Below are positions 49,556 through 59,507 of a stretch of 64,000 nucleotides of DNA, piece after piece. The notes under the pieces were generated by a model. The model saw only the letters and a program-made list of their open reading frames with translations, did no database searches and was not told the DNA's origin. The translations under genes and the position numbers were made by a program. Source of the stretch: Aldrovandia affinis (taxonomy: Eukaryota > Chordata > Actinopteri > Notacanthiformes > Halosauridae); contig JAINUG010000048.1 of NCBI GenBank assembly GCA_029706075.1, positions 5,400,374 to 5,464,373 of the forward strand. The letters run 5' to 3'. Every line of letters starts with the position of its first letter. Position 1 is the stretch's first letter.

Positions 49556-50412
49556 GGCCTCATTTATCAAGCAACATACAAACAACATTTACGAAAACCT
49601 GAGACTCCGCAGTTCGTCTTTTAACTTGAATCTTTCACTTTTATTGATGAAATTGGTAATTAAATAGGCTTCTTTGTCTACGTATTTTGTTCTGAAATAC
49701 TGAAATATCATAGGGAAAGATAAATTGTAAAGAAACTAACATAAATTGGTTGCGAATACTATACTATAATTCCCCTTCTGGAATAATACTGGACAGCGAC
49801 ACCTGACCAATGATGGCACCGATGCGGTGCTCCGTTTGGGAGAGCTTATCTGGTGTTCCTTGGTCTCTTCCAGTGGCTTACATTTTTTGCCTGCATGCGG
49901 TTATTTGTTTTTTCGTTTCTAGTTTCATATCAAACCATTTTCGTTGGACTTCTTGTACACTTCGTTCAACAGATGAAACGCTATTAACTTGTTTTGTGAC
50001 TTCTAGCCAAATTTGGACCTTTTGTGGAGCAGAAACTCCACTGCTTCCGCTACTGAATAATAAATGTTTGTTCTGTTGAACAGTATCTAGTATTACCCTC
50101 ACCTCTGCGTCTGAGAAATTCTTCTTCTTCTGCCTCTTTGACGCCATTTCTCATCCGAGGATCATCTTTGTGGGTTTCCTGCCTTTTCATATACTGTACA
50201 GTATTTCTGAGGCGGTTCCGTTATGTTAATTAAGGGACCGTGAGCGCGATTCCAATTTACGGCTGTTTGGGATTTATCAACATACACACGGCAATACGAT
50301 TGAAACTAAGTGCCTCGGAACGTTTCATAAATGCGGTGGCAGTTGTTAGTCCGTATAATTTCACGGGAAAACCTACGTGCATATTTACAAAACTATTGAT
50401 AAATGAGGCCCA
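49556..50412 (-). mobile_element. PIF/Harbinger-type element carrying the Myb-like gene
   Basis: Ends are GGGCCTCATTTATCAA (from 49556) and the complement TTGATAAATGAGGCCC (to 50412). Further pairing inside the arms is weak. The three bases outside (GTT left, ATT right) are not an exact duplication, so the 3-bp target site could not be confirmed. A Myb-like open frame on the minus strand supports the family. No DDE transposase frame is present, so this is a partial or two-component derivative. Confidence 0.75.
49878..50147 (-). CDS. Myb/SANT-like DNA-binding protein of Harbinger-type transposon
   Basis: Intact frame of 89 codons beginning MASKRQKKKNFSDAEVRVIL. Around residues 9-80 it matches the Myb/SANT-like domain found in PIF/Harbinger second proteins and in NAIF1: FSDAEV at the start, VQIWLEVTKQVN in the middle, and EVQRKWFDMKLETKK with the conserved Trp. 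In active elements this protein works with the transposase to bind the ends. Here it stops after the domain, shorter than full-length relatives, and lies antisense in a col23a1 intron. Expression is unknown. Confidence 0.75.
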   Translation of the reverse strand: MASKRQKKKNFSDAEVRVILDTVQQNKHLLFSSGSSGVSAPQKVQIWLEVTKQVNSVSSVERSVQEVQRKWFDMKLETKKQITACRQKM

Positions 50413-50566
50413 TTGTGTGTGAAGGAAACTGTCCATGTTGAAATGACAGAATGTGAACAGTGGCTCAGCCTCTGAGAGGATAGGATTTAGAAACACCAGG
50501 TCTCTTGTTGGAAAGTGACAGGTAACAGTTTTACGTCAACACTCTTGCCTTTTTTTCTGGGAACAG

Positions 50567-50611
50567 GGAGAGCTGGGCTTGCCTGGGCCGTCCGGAGTCG
50601 ATGGAGAAAAG
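50567..50611 (+). CDS. col23a1: col23a1 exon 18, collagen stretch 3
   Basis: 45 bp, acceptor GGGAACAG after a T8 tract, donor GTGAAT. Encodes GELGLPGPSGVDGEK, close to human GELGLPGAPGIDGEK as remembered. Confidence 0.94.
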
Positions 50612-50746
50612 GTGAATTTATAACAATTATTGGTTTTCAGCCCCATGTTTTTATATGTAAGTTCCCATGTATAATAACATCTGACAATGTTACACCTCTT
50701 CGTCATTATCAAAGCACTATTGACCTCTCACCCTTGACTTCTCCAG

Positions 50747-50827
50747 GGTCCCAAGGGAGATATTGGTGATCCTGGTACTTTAGGAGAGAAAGGAGTGAAG
50801 GGCGAGATGGGCCTGTCAGGACCAGCG
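50747..50827 (+). CDS. col23a1: col23a1 exon 19, collagen stretch 3
   Basis: 81 bp, nine triplets, acceptor TTCTCCAG, donor GTGAGT. Begins GPKGDIGDPG and ends GEMGLSGPA, matching GPKGQKGDPG...GEMGLSGLP of COL23A1. Confidence 0.94.
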
Positions 50828-51110
50828 GTGAGTTTGGGCTTTGATTGGACAGGTTCTGGGAGAACGAGGAACAAGTTTTCCATTCAACTATGACAGTTTG
50901 CTTTCTAACTCTTCTTGTTGGCCATGACAAACTTATTTGGAAGGCTGTCTTAGTTTATAAAGAAATATATAATGATTCATGATTTTTGTTGTGGCACATT
51001 TTCGTGCAGGATGTCTCCCCAAATTGTGTGAAACATCACTTCCTGTGTGATTTGTGCGAATGAATCATCGTTAATCGATCGTTTGTGTTAATACCCCGTT
51101 TATGCCTCAG
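50828..51110 (+). other. col23a1: Intron 19 of window
   Basis: About 0.28 kb; nothing recognised. Confidence 0.8.
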
Positions 51111-51164
51111 GGAGTCGATGGGGTGAAGGGCGAGAAGGGAGACTCCACTTTCGAGGATAATTTG
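51111..51164 (+). CDS. col23a1: col23a1 exon 20, end of collagen stretch 3 and start of NC3
   Basis: 54 bp, acceptor TGCCTCAG, donor GTGAGA. Four triplets (GVDGVKGEKGDS) are followed by the acidic TFEDNL, the start of the next interruption. Human COL23A1 has GADGLKGEKGES then a longer SDSLQES segment. Confidence 0.93.
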
Positions 51165-51451
51165 GTGAGACTTAACACCAGTGCCTCTCTCATAACATCC
51201 CCAGTAGAATTTTAGCTCTGATGCATAACTTTATGTGTTCTGCATAAATGCATAACACAGAAATCAAGCTGCTCTTTACCTGTGATTTACGTTGATAATA
51301 CATTATTAAGTAGCGGTAAAAGAACACATATTATGAAATTACAGTAACCACTAAATAAAGCATCACTGTAAGTACTAGCTTTGTAGGTGGCCTTGTGTTA
51401 TGGCTTGACTGTTATGCATAAATGTGTGATGTCATAATTGTCACACTTTAG
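51165..51451 (+). other. col23a1: Intron 20 of window
   Basis: About 0.29 kb, AT-rich; nothing recognised. Confidence 0.8.
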
Positions 51452-51517
51452 GTTCAGATGATCTCACAGCCTGGGCCTCCAGGCCCCCCAGGACCCCCTG
51501 GGCCTCAAGGATACATG
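51452..51517 (+). CDS. col23a1: col23a1 exon 21, NC interruption and proline-rich restart
   Basis: 66 bp, acceptor CACTTTAG, donor GTGAGT. Encodes VQMISQ then PGPPGPPGPPGPQGYM. Human COL23A1 has LAQLIVEPGPPGPPGPPGP here. The start at 51452 is chosen because it keeps phase 0 and conserves the V/L-x-x-I pattern; an AG at 51468-51469 is a poorer alternative. Confidence 0.9.
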
Positions 51518-52399
51518 GTGAGTTTCCCATTTACTGTGACAGGGTCACAGGTCAGGATTTCATATGACCCTGACAGGACCAGGCTTACCTGCATCTTGTT
51601 CACATGTCTAGCAATGGAGCACTGCTTTTATTTAACTTTTATCCCCCTATTTTTTCTGCCCAATCATATGTGTACATTCAACCCATCACTGCAATGTCCT
51701 CTATCAACCAGCCACTGCCTTTTTCACTCAGTCCACCAGCTGTCAATGCGCCAAAAGACTGCAGGTGCCTGGTCAACCAGAGAAGTCGATCTTGTGCAAT
51801 AAGGCAGGAAATACCCTGCCGAAAGAAAGCTTCCTGCTCTTCCAGGGTGACATTATAGCCAAATGGGCATTGCCCTGTGGAACTCCTGGCCACAGTCAGC
51901 ATTGATATGGCGGTACCTGTGGGGCACGTCACTGCACCAAGGACTAGTGCTTTAGCTGGGAGGCAGAGCAGTGCTTTTTTCCCATGCTTTTTGTCATGAG
52001 TTAAGCTTGCACAGACATGAGTCGGAGGAAGCCACTTCGTGTGCAGCTTTATAGCGGCAGACTCTGGGCACCCGATTGACCAGCCGGGGTCGCTGGTGTG
52101 CGACGAGACACGGACATCCCTGCAAAACCCGTAGCATCGCCCCATGGAGCTGCTGGCCACAGTCAGCACTGGCACGGTCTGGATTCGATACTAGAACATG
52201 GGGCTCATCCACACACTAGAACAGTGCTTTAACAGGATGAGCCACCCAGCAGCCCCTGGCAGAGTGCTGCTTATGATGATGATATTAAGGTCATGATGAC
52301 AGGCCAAACAACATGGTAGAAGTTGCATATACGATTAGATATAGTCTTTTTCCACATAGTTGATCACACTGAAAAGGGCCTTGTCTGTTTTTGTTTCAG
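51518..52399 (+). other. col23a1: Intron 21 of window (0.88 kb)
   Basis: Largely a diverged repeat (51.64-52.26 kb) with an internal duplication. The 165-codon minus-strand frame there is part of the repeat. Confidence 0.75.
51640..52258 (-). repeat. Diverged repeat with internal duplication
   Basis: CTCCTGGCCACAGTCAGCAT near 51883 recurs as CTGCTGGCCACAGTCAGCAC near 52149. AGTGCTTTAGCTGGGAGGCAG near 51948 recurs as AGTGCTTTAACAGGATGAGCC near 52225. This suggests two tandem monomers of roughly 270 bp, perhaps related to the antisense family at 2.05 kb. Confidence 0.55.
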
Positions 52400-52426
52400 G
52401 GGCACCATGGAATTCCTGGAACCAAG
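52400..52426 (+). CDS. col23a1: col23a1 exon 22, last collagen stretch
   Basis: 27 bp, acceptor TTGTTTCAG, donor GTGAGA. Encodes GHHGIPGTK; human counterpart GLQGIQGPK. Confidence 0.92.
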
Positions 52427-52589
52427 GTGAGATTAAACACACATCTGCTTATTACTCTGTGTGTGTGTGTGTGTGTGTTGTTAGTATTGTGTTGCTGTGT
52501 GTTTATTCTGATGGTGAGTGCTGATGTATTTGGTGTACTAGTGGAGATGGTGTACATTGTGTGCTGATGTGTGTTGTGTTGCTGTGCAG

Positions 52590-52649
52590 GGCGAGCCCGG
52601 ACAGAGCATTCAGGGAGAGAGGGGGAGCAGTGGCCCTCCAGGGCTGCCA
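52590..52649 (+). CDS. col23a1: col23a1 exon 23, collagen with imperfection
   Basis: 60 bp, acceptor GCTGTGCAG, donor GTGAGT. Encodes GEPGQSIQGERGSSGPPGLP. The insertion of IQ between GQS and GER is a two-residue break in the Gly-X-Y repeat, which typically gives a flexible point. Confidence 0.92.
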
Positions 52650-52768
52650 GTGAGTCAGCACCATCTATCTGTGCTGCCCCACAGCAGTGGACCATCTCTG
52701 AGCCTCTGAGTCTTTAACAAATTGTCTCTGAAAGCAATCTGACTGAAGGTTTCTGTCTCTGCCCACAG

Positions 52769-52831
52769 GGACCTCAGGGTCCTCCTGGTTCTACAGGACT
52801 GGTTGGCCTCCCAGGCACTAAAGGAGAAAAG
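52769..52831 (+). CDS. col23a1: col23a1 exon 24, last collagen stretch
   Basis: 63 bp, acceptor TGCCCACAG, donor GTGACT. Begins GPQGPPGSTG and ends LVGLPGTKGEK. Human COL23A1 has GPPGLIGLPGTKGEK. Confidence 0.94.
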
Positions 52832-52922
52832 GTGACTGCATGTCTGTGCCTCGGGGATTTTGCCTGAGAAGACAAGTATCTGTCGGGTGAACTTTCTCTG
52901 ATCTTGGGCGTTGTTTTTGCAG

Positions 52923-52949
52923 GGCAAGTCCGGGGAGTCTGGATACGAT
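52923..52949 (+). CDS. col23a1: col23a1 exon 25, last collagen stretch
   Basis: 27 bp, acceptor TTTTTGCAG, donor GTGAGT. Encodes GKSGESGYD; human GRPGEPGLD. Confidence 0.93.
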
Positions 52950-53041
52950 GTGAGTACAGCACATGCACATTACTCTGTACAGGCGTTGCACTCCCAGAAT
53001 GCTGTGCACTAATGGCCGTCTCTCTGCTCCTCTGTCTTCAG

Positions 53042-53095
53042 GGTCTTCCAGGGATGACGGGAGACAAGGGCGACAGGGGAGATAAAGGGGAGAAG
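53042..53095 (+). CDS. col23a1: col23a1 exon 26, charged collagen segment
   Basis: 54 bp, acceptor GTCTTCAG, donor GTGGGG (weak). Encodes GLPGMTGDKGDRGDKGEK, rich in Lys/Asp pairs that stabilise the triple helix. It contains an RGD tripeptide (GDRGDK). Confidence 0.92.
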
Positions 53096-53425
53096 GTGGG
53101 GGCACTTTGAACTCCTCATATCTACAGTGACTATTGATTAAGCGTCAGGTCTGCCGCGCTTAAAAGCCTTGTTCAGGATTATGAAGTCAGTTCCTGTCAT
53201 GGGTTTCTCACGTTGTAATATTTGTCATTTAGCAGATGTTTTTATCCAAAGCGACTTACAGTAGTGAATGCATACTTTTTCCCCCAGTATATGTGGTCCC
53301 AGCGGTAATCGAACCCATAACCTAAGCATTGTCAGCACCATGCTCTACTTATTGAGCCACACAGTTAAAAGACAGTTAAATTAGTGTTGAGCAGTGAAAT
53401 GACTCTCGCCCCCTTCCCTTGGCAG
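53096..53425 (+). other. col23a1: Intron 26 of window
   Basis: 0.33 kb, half of it an inverted SINE. Confidence 0.85.
53224..53362 (-). mobile_element. tRNA-derived SINE, antisense copy
   Basis: Reads CATTTAGCAGATGTTTTTATCC and AAGCGACTTACAGTAGTGAATG (tail), then GGTCCCAGCGGTAATCGAACCC (B box reversed) and GCTCTACTTATTGAGCCACA (A box reversed). It is the same family as the 27.66 kb SINE in the opposite direction and lies only 64 bp upstream of exon 27. Confidence 0.9.
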
Positions 53426-53512
53426 GGTGACCGGGGGACTGTAGGCAAGAAAGGGATGAAGGGCCAGAAAGGCGAACAGGGCCCCCCCGGCCTGGACCAG
53501 CCCTGCCCCGTG
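53426..53512 (+). CDS. col23a1: col23a1 exon 27, end of triple helix and first C-terminal cysteine
   Basis: 87 bp, acceptor CCTTGGCAG, donor GTGAGT. Starts GDRGTVGKKGMKGQKGEQG and ends PPGLDQPCPV. Human COL23A1 ends its helix with GRKGVKGQKGEPGPPG then LDQPCPV as remembered, so this is the orthologous exon. The Cys belongs to the conserved C-terminal pair thought to crosslink chains in MACITs. Confidence 0.94.
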
Positions 53513-54924
53513 GTGAGTGACCCTGCTGTCCTACTTTCACCCCTCACAGGCTCCAGCTCCAGACTCCTGACGCCCCCAAACCCCCTGCTGCCCTCTCTAA
53601 AAAATAATATAGTGCATAGAAATGCCCCAATCAGAGTCAAATGACTAAAGGAATTAGCTAGAATTGTACCATGTGCCCATTACAACTGAATGTGGTTAGA
53701 ACCTGAGCCCTTGCTGAATTAATTTGCCCCCCCTTCCTCCCAAGAAATAAATTACGTCCAATCGCCCAAAACAAAAGTTTGCTTGAGCTGGGCCTGCCAA
53801 CCCACTTCTCTGTGCCAGGGATCACCAAGCTTTTGTTGAGAAAAGTCCTGTTTCCAGGGGTGGCACAGGATAGCATGCTGCAGAAGAACAATCGCCACTC
53901 GTTAAATCAAACCTTTTTTAAACCGCTGATGTCTTCAAGTAGGGCCCTATCTGTCTCTCTCGACCCCCCTCCTCCTCCCTCCTTCCTCCACAGGAAGAGA
54001 ACACTTTTATTTTCCCCATGTTTGTTTAGCACTGCAAATCTAATGCATGGCCCTGGTCTCTTGAAGTTACAAATGCACATAATGATAGTATCAACTTACA
54101 GCAAATCTGAAAACTGATTTGAGAGGATCCAGATTTTATCCAAAACATGCAAGGGGCCTTTTGTTGGTGGTAATTGAGGGGTCTTAAAGGTAAAATCATC
54201 CCAACATATTCAACATGGTTTACCTTATTTTGTTTCTTTCTTCAAAAATTAGTGTGTGAGGGCCTCCCGGGTGGTCTAGCGGTTACAACGTTCAACACTG
54301 GCCACTGCAACCGGCTGCGCCAGTATCGGCTCTGGCCGGGAGTGCCACTAGGGGCCGGCAATTAACTGTCCATCCCAGGGAGGGGGGAGGGAAGCCGATA
54401 TGAGATCGCTGCATATAAGAGTGGCTCTGTGTATCGGAGTTACAGTTGATGGCTTAGCAAGCGCCATCCCGGAGGAGGCGGTACATCGCCTTTGTCACTG
54501 CCGGTCACAGAGCTCCGGCAGCGAGCTCACAATACGAGAGGGGGATTGACATAAAAAAGAGGGTATAATTGGCTACTAAATTGGGATAAAATGTGAAAAA
54601 ACCTGAAACAAAATCTTTAAAAAATAATCATAATTTGTGTGGTGGTGTGAGGGTACACTGTGAGACTCTTTACGATTTTTTACGATTCTTTATGATTAGA
54701 AATTCTAATCATTTCTGTTTCCTCCTGCAAATGTTAGCTTTGACTTTTGTCTCATAAGTTAGTCTTTTTAACAATGATTTTCACTCTCTAAGCATTTGTG
54801 TTGTGCGTGTGTGTGTATGAGTGTGCCCACATGCGTATGCAGGCATTTATCTTTGTGAGTGTGTGTGTGTCTATTTGTGAGAATGTGTATGACAGTGGTG
54901 TAATAGTAGGACTTTCGCTGACAG
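53513..54924 (+). other. col23a1: Intron 27 of window (1.4 kb)
   Basis: Contains a plus-strand SINE-like element at 54.26-54.60 kb and a GT-rich patch near 54.8-54.88 kb. Confidence 0.8.
54260..54605 (+). mobile_element. tRNA-derived SINE-like element
   Basis: Starts GGGCCTCCCGGGTGGTCTAG CGGTTA, where TGGTCTAGCGG fits a tRNA A box. A clear B box was not found. It runs through GCATATAAGAGTGGCTCTG and CACAATACGAGAGGGGG and ends in A-rich AATTGGGATAAAATGTG plus AAAAAACC. About 345 bp. Confidence 0.7.
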
Positions 54925-54993
54925 GGTAATGATGGGGATAAAGGACATGCTGGGGAGGCGGGGCAGCCTGCCTCAGACGCCCCCTGTCCCCTG
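54925..54993 (+). CDS. col23a1: col23a1 exon 28, candidate alternative C-terminal cysteine exon
   Basis: 69 bp, 23 codons, acceptor TTTCGCTGACAG, donor GTACAG; phase 0 at both ends. Encodes GNDGDKGHAGEAGQP then ASDAPCPL. It parallels the end of exon 27 (GEQGPPGLDQPCPV) and resembles the DAPC(P/Q)L endings of COL13A1/COL25A1. Including both exons would give three cysteines instead of two, so mutually exclusive use is the simplest reading. It could also be a constitutive extra exon or a decayed duplicate, though the open frame and both splice sites argue against decay. Confidence 0.72.
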
Positions 54994-57427
54994 GTACAGT
55001 ATCTCTGCATCTCTCCCCCTCACCCCCCTGCACTCCCATCCAGCACTGGGGCAGTGTTTGTCACACATAGGCTTCATGGTACACCACATTTCTCACAGCT
55101 TTCTGCAGTTTGGACCATTCATTTCATGTATATACTGTAGTTTTTAGGTGTTCCATGAAATCTAAGACAGCCATATGTACTGTGTTCACCACTGCCTCAG
55201 ACTGGTTTGTGTGTTGTACACCCTCTAGGGGCTGGAGGTCAAACCAACATTTATATGGTTAATTAGTCATTTTTCCAGGAGGGGAAAGGTGTTTAAAATA
55301 TACATTTTTAACCAAGGAAAACAGCTGTATTTGCATCACGTCTCCACATATTCAGTTCCCCGGCATTGTATACAACTTGTATACAACATAAAATTGCAGC
55401 ATTATATTCACAATTAAATGATGTGATTTACAGTGAATTACATGGAAGTAACATGTAAACAGCATGATAAAACAACTAGACACAGCAGCAAAGCAGCAGG
55501 AGTAAAAAAGTGTGTCCAAACATGAAATGTTGTAATTTGGGTTGGCCTAGGTGCTTTTTGGATGGTAGAGTATTGATCAATACAAAATAAAGCAATTATG
55601 AAATGAAAGAAGCCAGCTAAATCATCATAATTGTTTTCTTTAACATGCAAATAGCCTTAATCACCTCTTCCTAAAGCAAATTGACTTTAGGGCATCCATA
55701 ATATATATATATTTATATCTATATCTATACTGTATATATACACTGTATACTGTATGTATAATATTTTAGCCCTGGCATCCTATGGAAACTAGCATTATCT
55801 AAATATGTAGACAATAGTTTGCCAGTAATATAAAATTCCATCAATATGAGCAATTCCAATGTTACTTCCAGATTTTGTGATCACGCTTTACCATTTTGTT
55901 TTCTGTTTTCTGGGGGGGGGGATATCCAATGTTTCAGCATACATCGATTTATTGAGACAGTGTATGTGGCAGCCATGCTGTGTGGGTAATTAACTGCATG
56001 TGGAGTTTAGGTATGTTTTTTTCAAAGGCATACCTGAAGTTCACAAAGACACACCATTCTGAGATATTTTTATGAAAAGACCAAACCATGAGAAAACATA
56101 GATGACATGAGCTGGCAGTTATTTAATATTATCACAAAATGTCTACAGGGTTCTTTAGATACCTCTCCAGGCTGGCATATGATTTATTTCTGACAAGCAG
56201 AAAATATTCTCCCAGGCCCTGTTGAAGCCAGGACCTTAAATCATTCTGTCTTTAATAAGCTCCCAGAAAGGTTTGACCACAGCCCCTAACTCCCACCCCA
56301 AAAACTCCCATCTTTGAGTGCTGCCTTCCCTGCCTGTTTTCTTGTCTGAATGCTTTTCCTTCAGTGTGCTTTGTTTTCTCTGTGGTTTTTTAATATGTTG
56401 AAAATATAACCACACAAAGTCATCATACATAAACACTGGCTGACTGATTGACAGGATCCCACTGCCTTAATTCGTCGGTTGAGAACATCAAATTAACTTC
56501 CCCATTCCAGTTTCACTGAAATTGTGTTCTGAATCCATTGGCGCCCTCCAGTGGTCACAATGTGAAATGTACTGCTTTGGTTGAGGCTCACCCAAGCATT
56601 TTTTCAGGTTTTTTGTTTGTTTGTTTGTTTGAATAATACTTTGCAGAAAATGAAGATTCACGTATATTTATAGTAAGTTGATAAGCCTATATTGTGGGCG
56701 CATTGAAGGATGAGCTACCCAGATTACTTAAAAACGAGTGGGGTTACTCAGAATCTCCAATCCATTGATCCACAAAAGCAAACAAAAACAGGGCTGATCA
56801 CCAAATGTCATCTAGATTTTGTTAAACGTCAATAGGCTCAGAAACACAGTACATCGTCAAAAGTTAAGTTATGTTATGAGTCAGTGGGAAATTGAAATAG
56901 CAAGACTCGCACACTTATTTTATTCTCCAAAAATAAAATATAATCGTTTATTTTTTAGGTTAACCATGCATGGTTAAATATGTATTTAATAACCTGAAAA
57001 ACTCAATACATTACAAATTGCATGTCAGGGAATTCAATTTTGTATCAAAATTATACAAAACAATACTATTAAATTCCCTTTGCGTTATTATAACGTTATA
57101 TTTTGTGGCCATTCAGCACCCCTAAATTAAAACATCTTCCTGGGCCTCTGAACGCAGGTGGAGGTAGCTTAATCCGCTTCCCCTGTGAAGTTTTGCACTG
57201 CTTGTTTCCTGCTCTCCAGCGCCGGTTGGTAATAGCTTTCGAGAAATGGCTCTGATCTGTGGTCACTGAGGGACATTACCTCCCTTCCTTGCCGCCGAAC
57301 ATGCTGGATGGCGGTGCTAAAGCGCAATGATATTTAAACGATGTACGACAATTGTATCTACCCATGGTAGGCTATATCAGAGATTATAGTCAATGAACCA
57401 ATAAATAAAGTACAATCGTTTATTTAA

Positions 57428-57782
57428 CCCTTGTGATATGTTAGAAAGGTGTTTCTGTCCCGTGTGTTCGCGGGTCAATTTTGATCCATGATTGAACTCA
57501 GTCCAAAACACTCAAAAACAATGACTATCATCCAATATTGTTTTTACTACATCATAACTAACTTATTATGCATTCATAACCATACAATCCTGTTGTTATT
57601 TTATTTTATGGCCCCAAGGCCCCAAGACATATTATTTCAATGCACTGCTGGGTCTTCCCAGACCCGAACACCAGGATATCATGAAGCCTTGTTCCAAAAC
57701 AAACTAGATGGTAGTTATTATATAATTTTTAACTTGAAACGGGTCACGGCGGACCCTAGCATAACATAACATAACATAAGGG
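57428..57782. mobile_element. piggyBac-type MITE with TTAA target duplication
   Basis: 355 bp element flanked by TTAA on both sides (57424-57427 and 57783-57786). Ends are CCCTTGTGATATGTTA and the complement of CCCTTATGTTATGTTATG; the right end carries three to four ATAAC units. TTAA plus CCC ends are typical of piggyBac. No transposase. Confidence 0.85.
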
Positions 57783-58815
57783 TTAAATTGTGACGAGTAG
57801 GACACAGCCAAAGCAAAGAGCGATACATAGGCCACACAAACATGGAGGCACGCATAGCAACAGTCGCTTCATGGCGATCTAGCTACAACTGCTCGCTACA
57901 ATATTCTTTAAACTGCATTTATTGCAACTGCAATCATTGCCCCACGGCTAGCGAGCTGGTGTCTGTGCCTCTTGAGGTTGAGGACAGAGGTAGCGACGAT
58001 TAGGACGTATTGGCGCTGCCATCAGTGGTGTTTTGTTTTTTGTTGCAGCTTTTTGGAGAATTCGCTAATTCGTTTTTGAGACATTGAGAATAAAAATGTA
58101 AAAGCACAACAACTCAACCAATGGTTACTTCCTGATAGCTAGCTAGCTAACTCGCTTGCTACGTTGATAGATTTTTTTTCTTGCGCAGGGTGAAAAAAGG
58201 GTCATGGTAAAATCAAGTGATTGGTCGATGAATGTTTTTCTTATTAACTTTTTTAAACCTCCGTTCAGCACCTTCCGCAGCTCCGTTCGATAGCTCCCGC
58301 AGTTTCACGCCAATAATGACACACAAACACACACTCACACTCATGTTTGTATTTATTGTAAATATGATATAGCCTACTATACCTACCTATATAAGAAAGC
58401 TGTTCATGACAGCGGGTGACCACCCAAGTTCCGCGCGTATGCATGCGTTGATAGCTAGTTTACTGGTCTTACTTCAGTATCTGCACCTTGACTGACCGTG
58501 TCCACATTCATGTGTAAAATAAGGAAAAGTGACATTTTCATTTTGTTCATGTAACGTTAGCTAGCTAGCTAATGACTCTTTGTTTTTGCCAAAAAAAACT
58601 CAGTGTTTTAGCTTCGCTAGCTATCTAGCATTACATTAGCTGGCGAGCTTTAACTAGTCAGTTAAACTAGGTCCAAACAAAGGATTATTGTTGCTTAGTA
58701 CCCAAATAAATCCAGCGGAAGGATACGCCGTATAATCCATTAAAAGCATTCATTTTAAAGTTCTGTTGTCGTTCTTTGGTGAATTTTTACAAGATATATG
58801 TTGATAAAAACTCGA

Positions 58816-58923
58816 ACCTGTGGTATATCATGAATATCGGCAAGGCGAAGGGGTTACGGCACTCCGCTTCCCTTCGTGCCTAACATCACCCTGCAGCGCC
58901 AATATGTATGATATACTACAGGT
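58816..58923. repeat. Palindromic MITE-like element
   Basis: Arms ACCTGTGGTATATCATGAAT/ATCGG and the complement of CCAATATGTATGATATACTA/CAGGT pair with about three mismatches over 25 bp. The centre is GC-rich (GGCACTCCGCTTCCCTTCG). The TATATC/GATATA-ended layout resembles palindromic repeats seen in other fish. Target duplication not identified. Confidence 0.65.
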
Positions 58924-59468
58924 CCTCGTTCCATATCGCTTTAATAGCCTATGTCACTTTGATTTTGCACCTTATGCCAATACTTTTTTTGAAGTGCGTA
59001 TGAAAGTATTTAACTCAGAGGCACTGAATGGTCTTCCAATTGCTGGAGTATTTTTTAACTTATTTGGAAGTGAACACCGAAATCCAAGTGTTTGCTTCAC
59101 GTGTGTAGCATTGTGGCGTGTGTTCTGTGCTGTATTGTGTGTGAAATTCTACATTGGCATGTTCCCTTCATACTACAACTTCACTCCTTAAGTTAGGGGA
59201 CTTTCTTACTCGTTGCAGTCAAAATAGACATGAATAAACTCTTGAATGCAAGTCTTGAATCTCCTCTATATGTGTTTTTGTTCAGCATAAACCGTGGTCT
59301 GTAACTGTTTGTGGTCATTGGACGTTGTTAGATGAAGTTATTGCTGTAACCGCATGATGGTTGTGTCATCCGTTTGTGAGTCGTGATTCCCAGATTTCTG
59401 TATGATAGACACAAATGCTCCTTCTACTAATACTAACAACCTTTTATTTTTATTTTTTCAATCACCAG

Positions 59469-59507
59469 GGTCGGGATGGCCTACCCATACCGGGGTGTTG
59501 GCACAAG
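59469..59507 (+). CDS. col23a1: col23a1 exon 29, C-terminal NC domain
   Basis: 39 bp, acceptor ATCACCAG after a T-rich tract, donor GTTAGT. Encodes GRDGLPIPGCWHK. Human COL23A1 ends GPDGLPVPGCWHK and COL25A1 ...PMPGCWQK, so this is the true C-terminus. If the following intron were kept, 13 more codons would be read before TAA at 59547-59549. Confidence 0.94.

Larger units (their letters stand above)
49470..50566 (+). other. col23a1: Intron 17 of window (1.1 kb)
   Basis: Almost entirely occupied by the PIF/Harbinger-type element. Confidence 0.85.
54994..59468 (+). other. col23a1: Intron 28 of window (4.5 kb)
   Basis: AT-rich. Contains a piggyBac-type MITE at 57.4-57.8 kb and a palindromic element at 58.8 kb. 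A roughly 370 bp open frame (58820-59191) begins in the palindrome and is not recognised. Confidence 0.75.

Noticed and set aside
51678..52175. 165-codon minus-strand frame
   Set aside because: Lies within a diverged, internally duplicated repeat and has no recognisable domain.
58820..59191. 123-codon plus-strand frame
   Set aside because: Begins inside a palindromic repeat; no family recognised.
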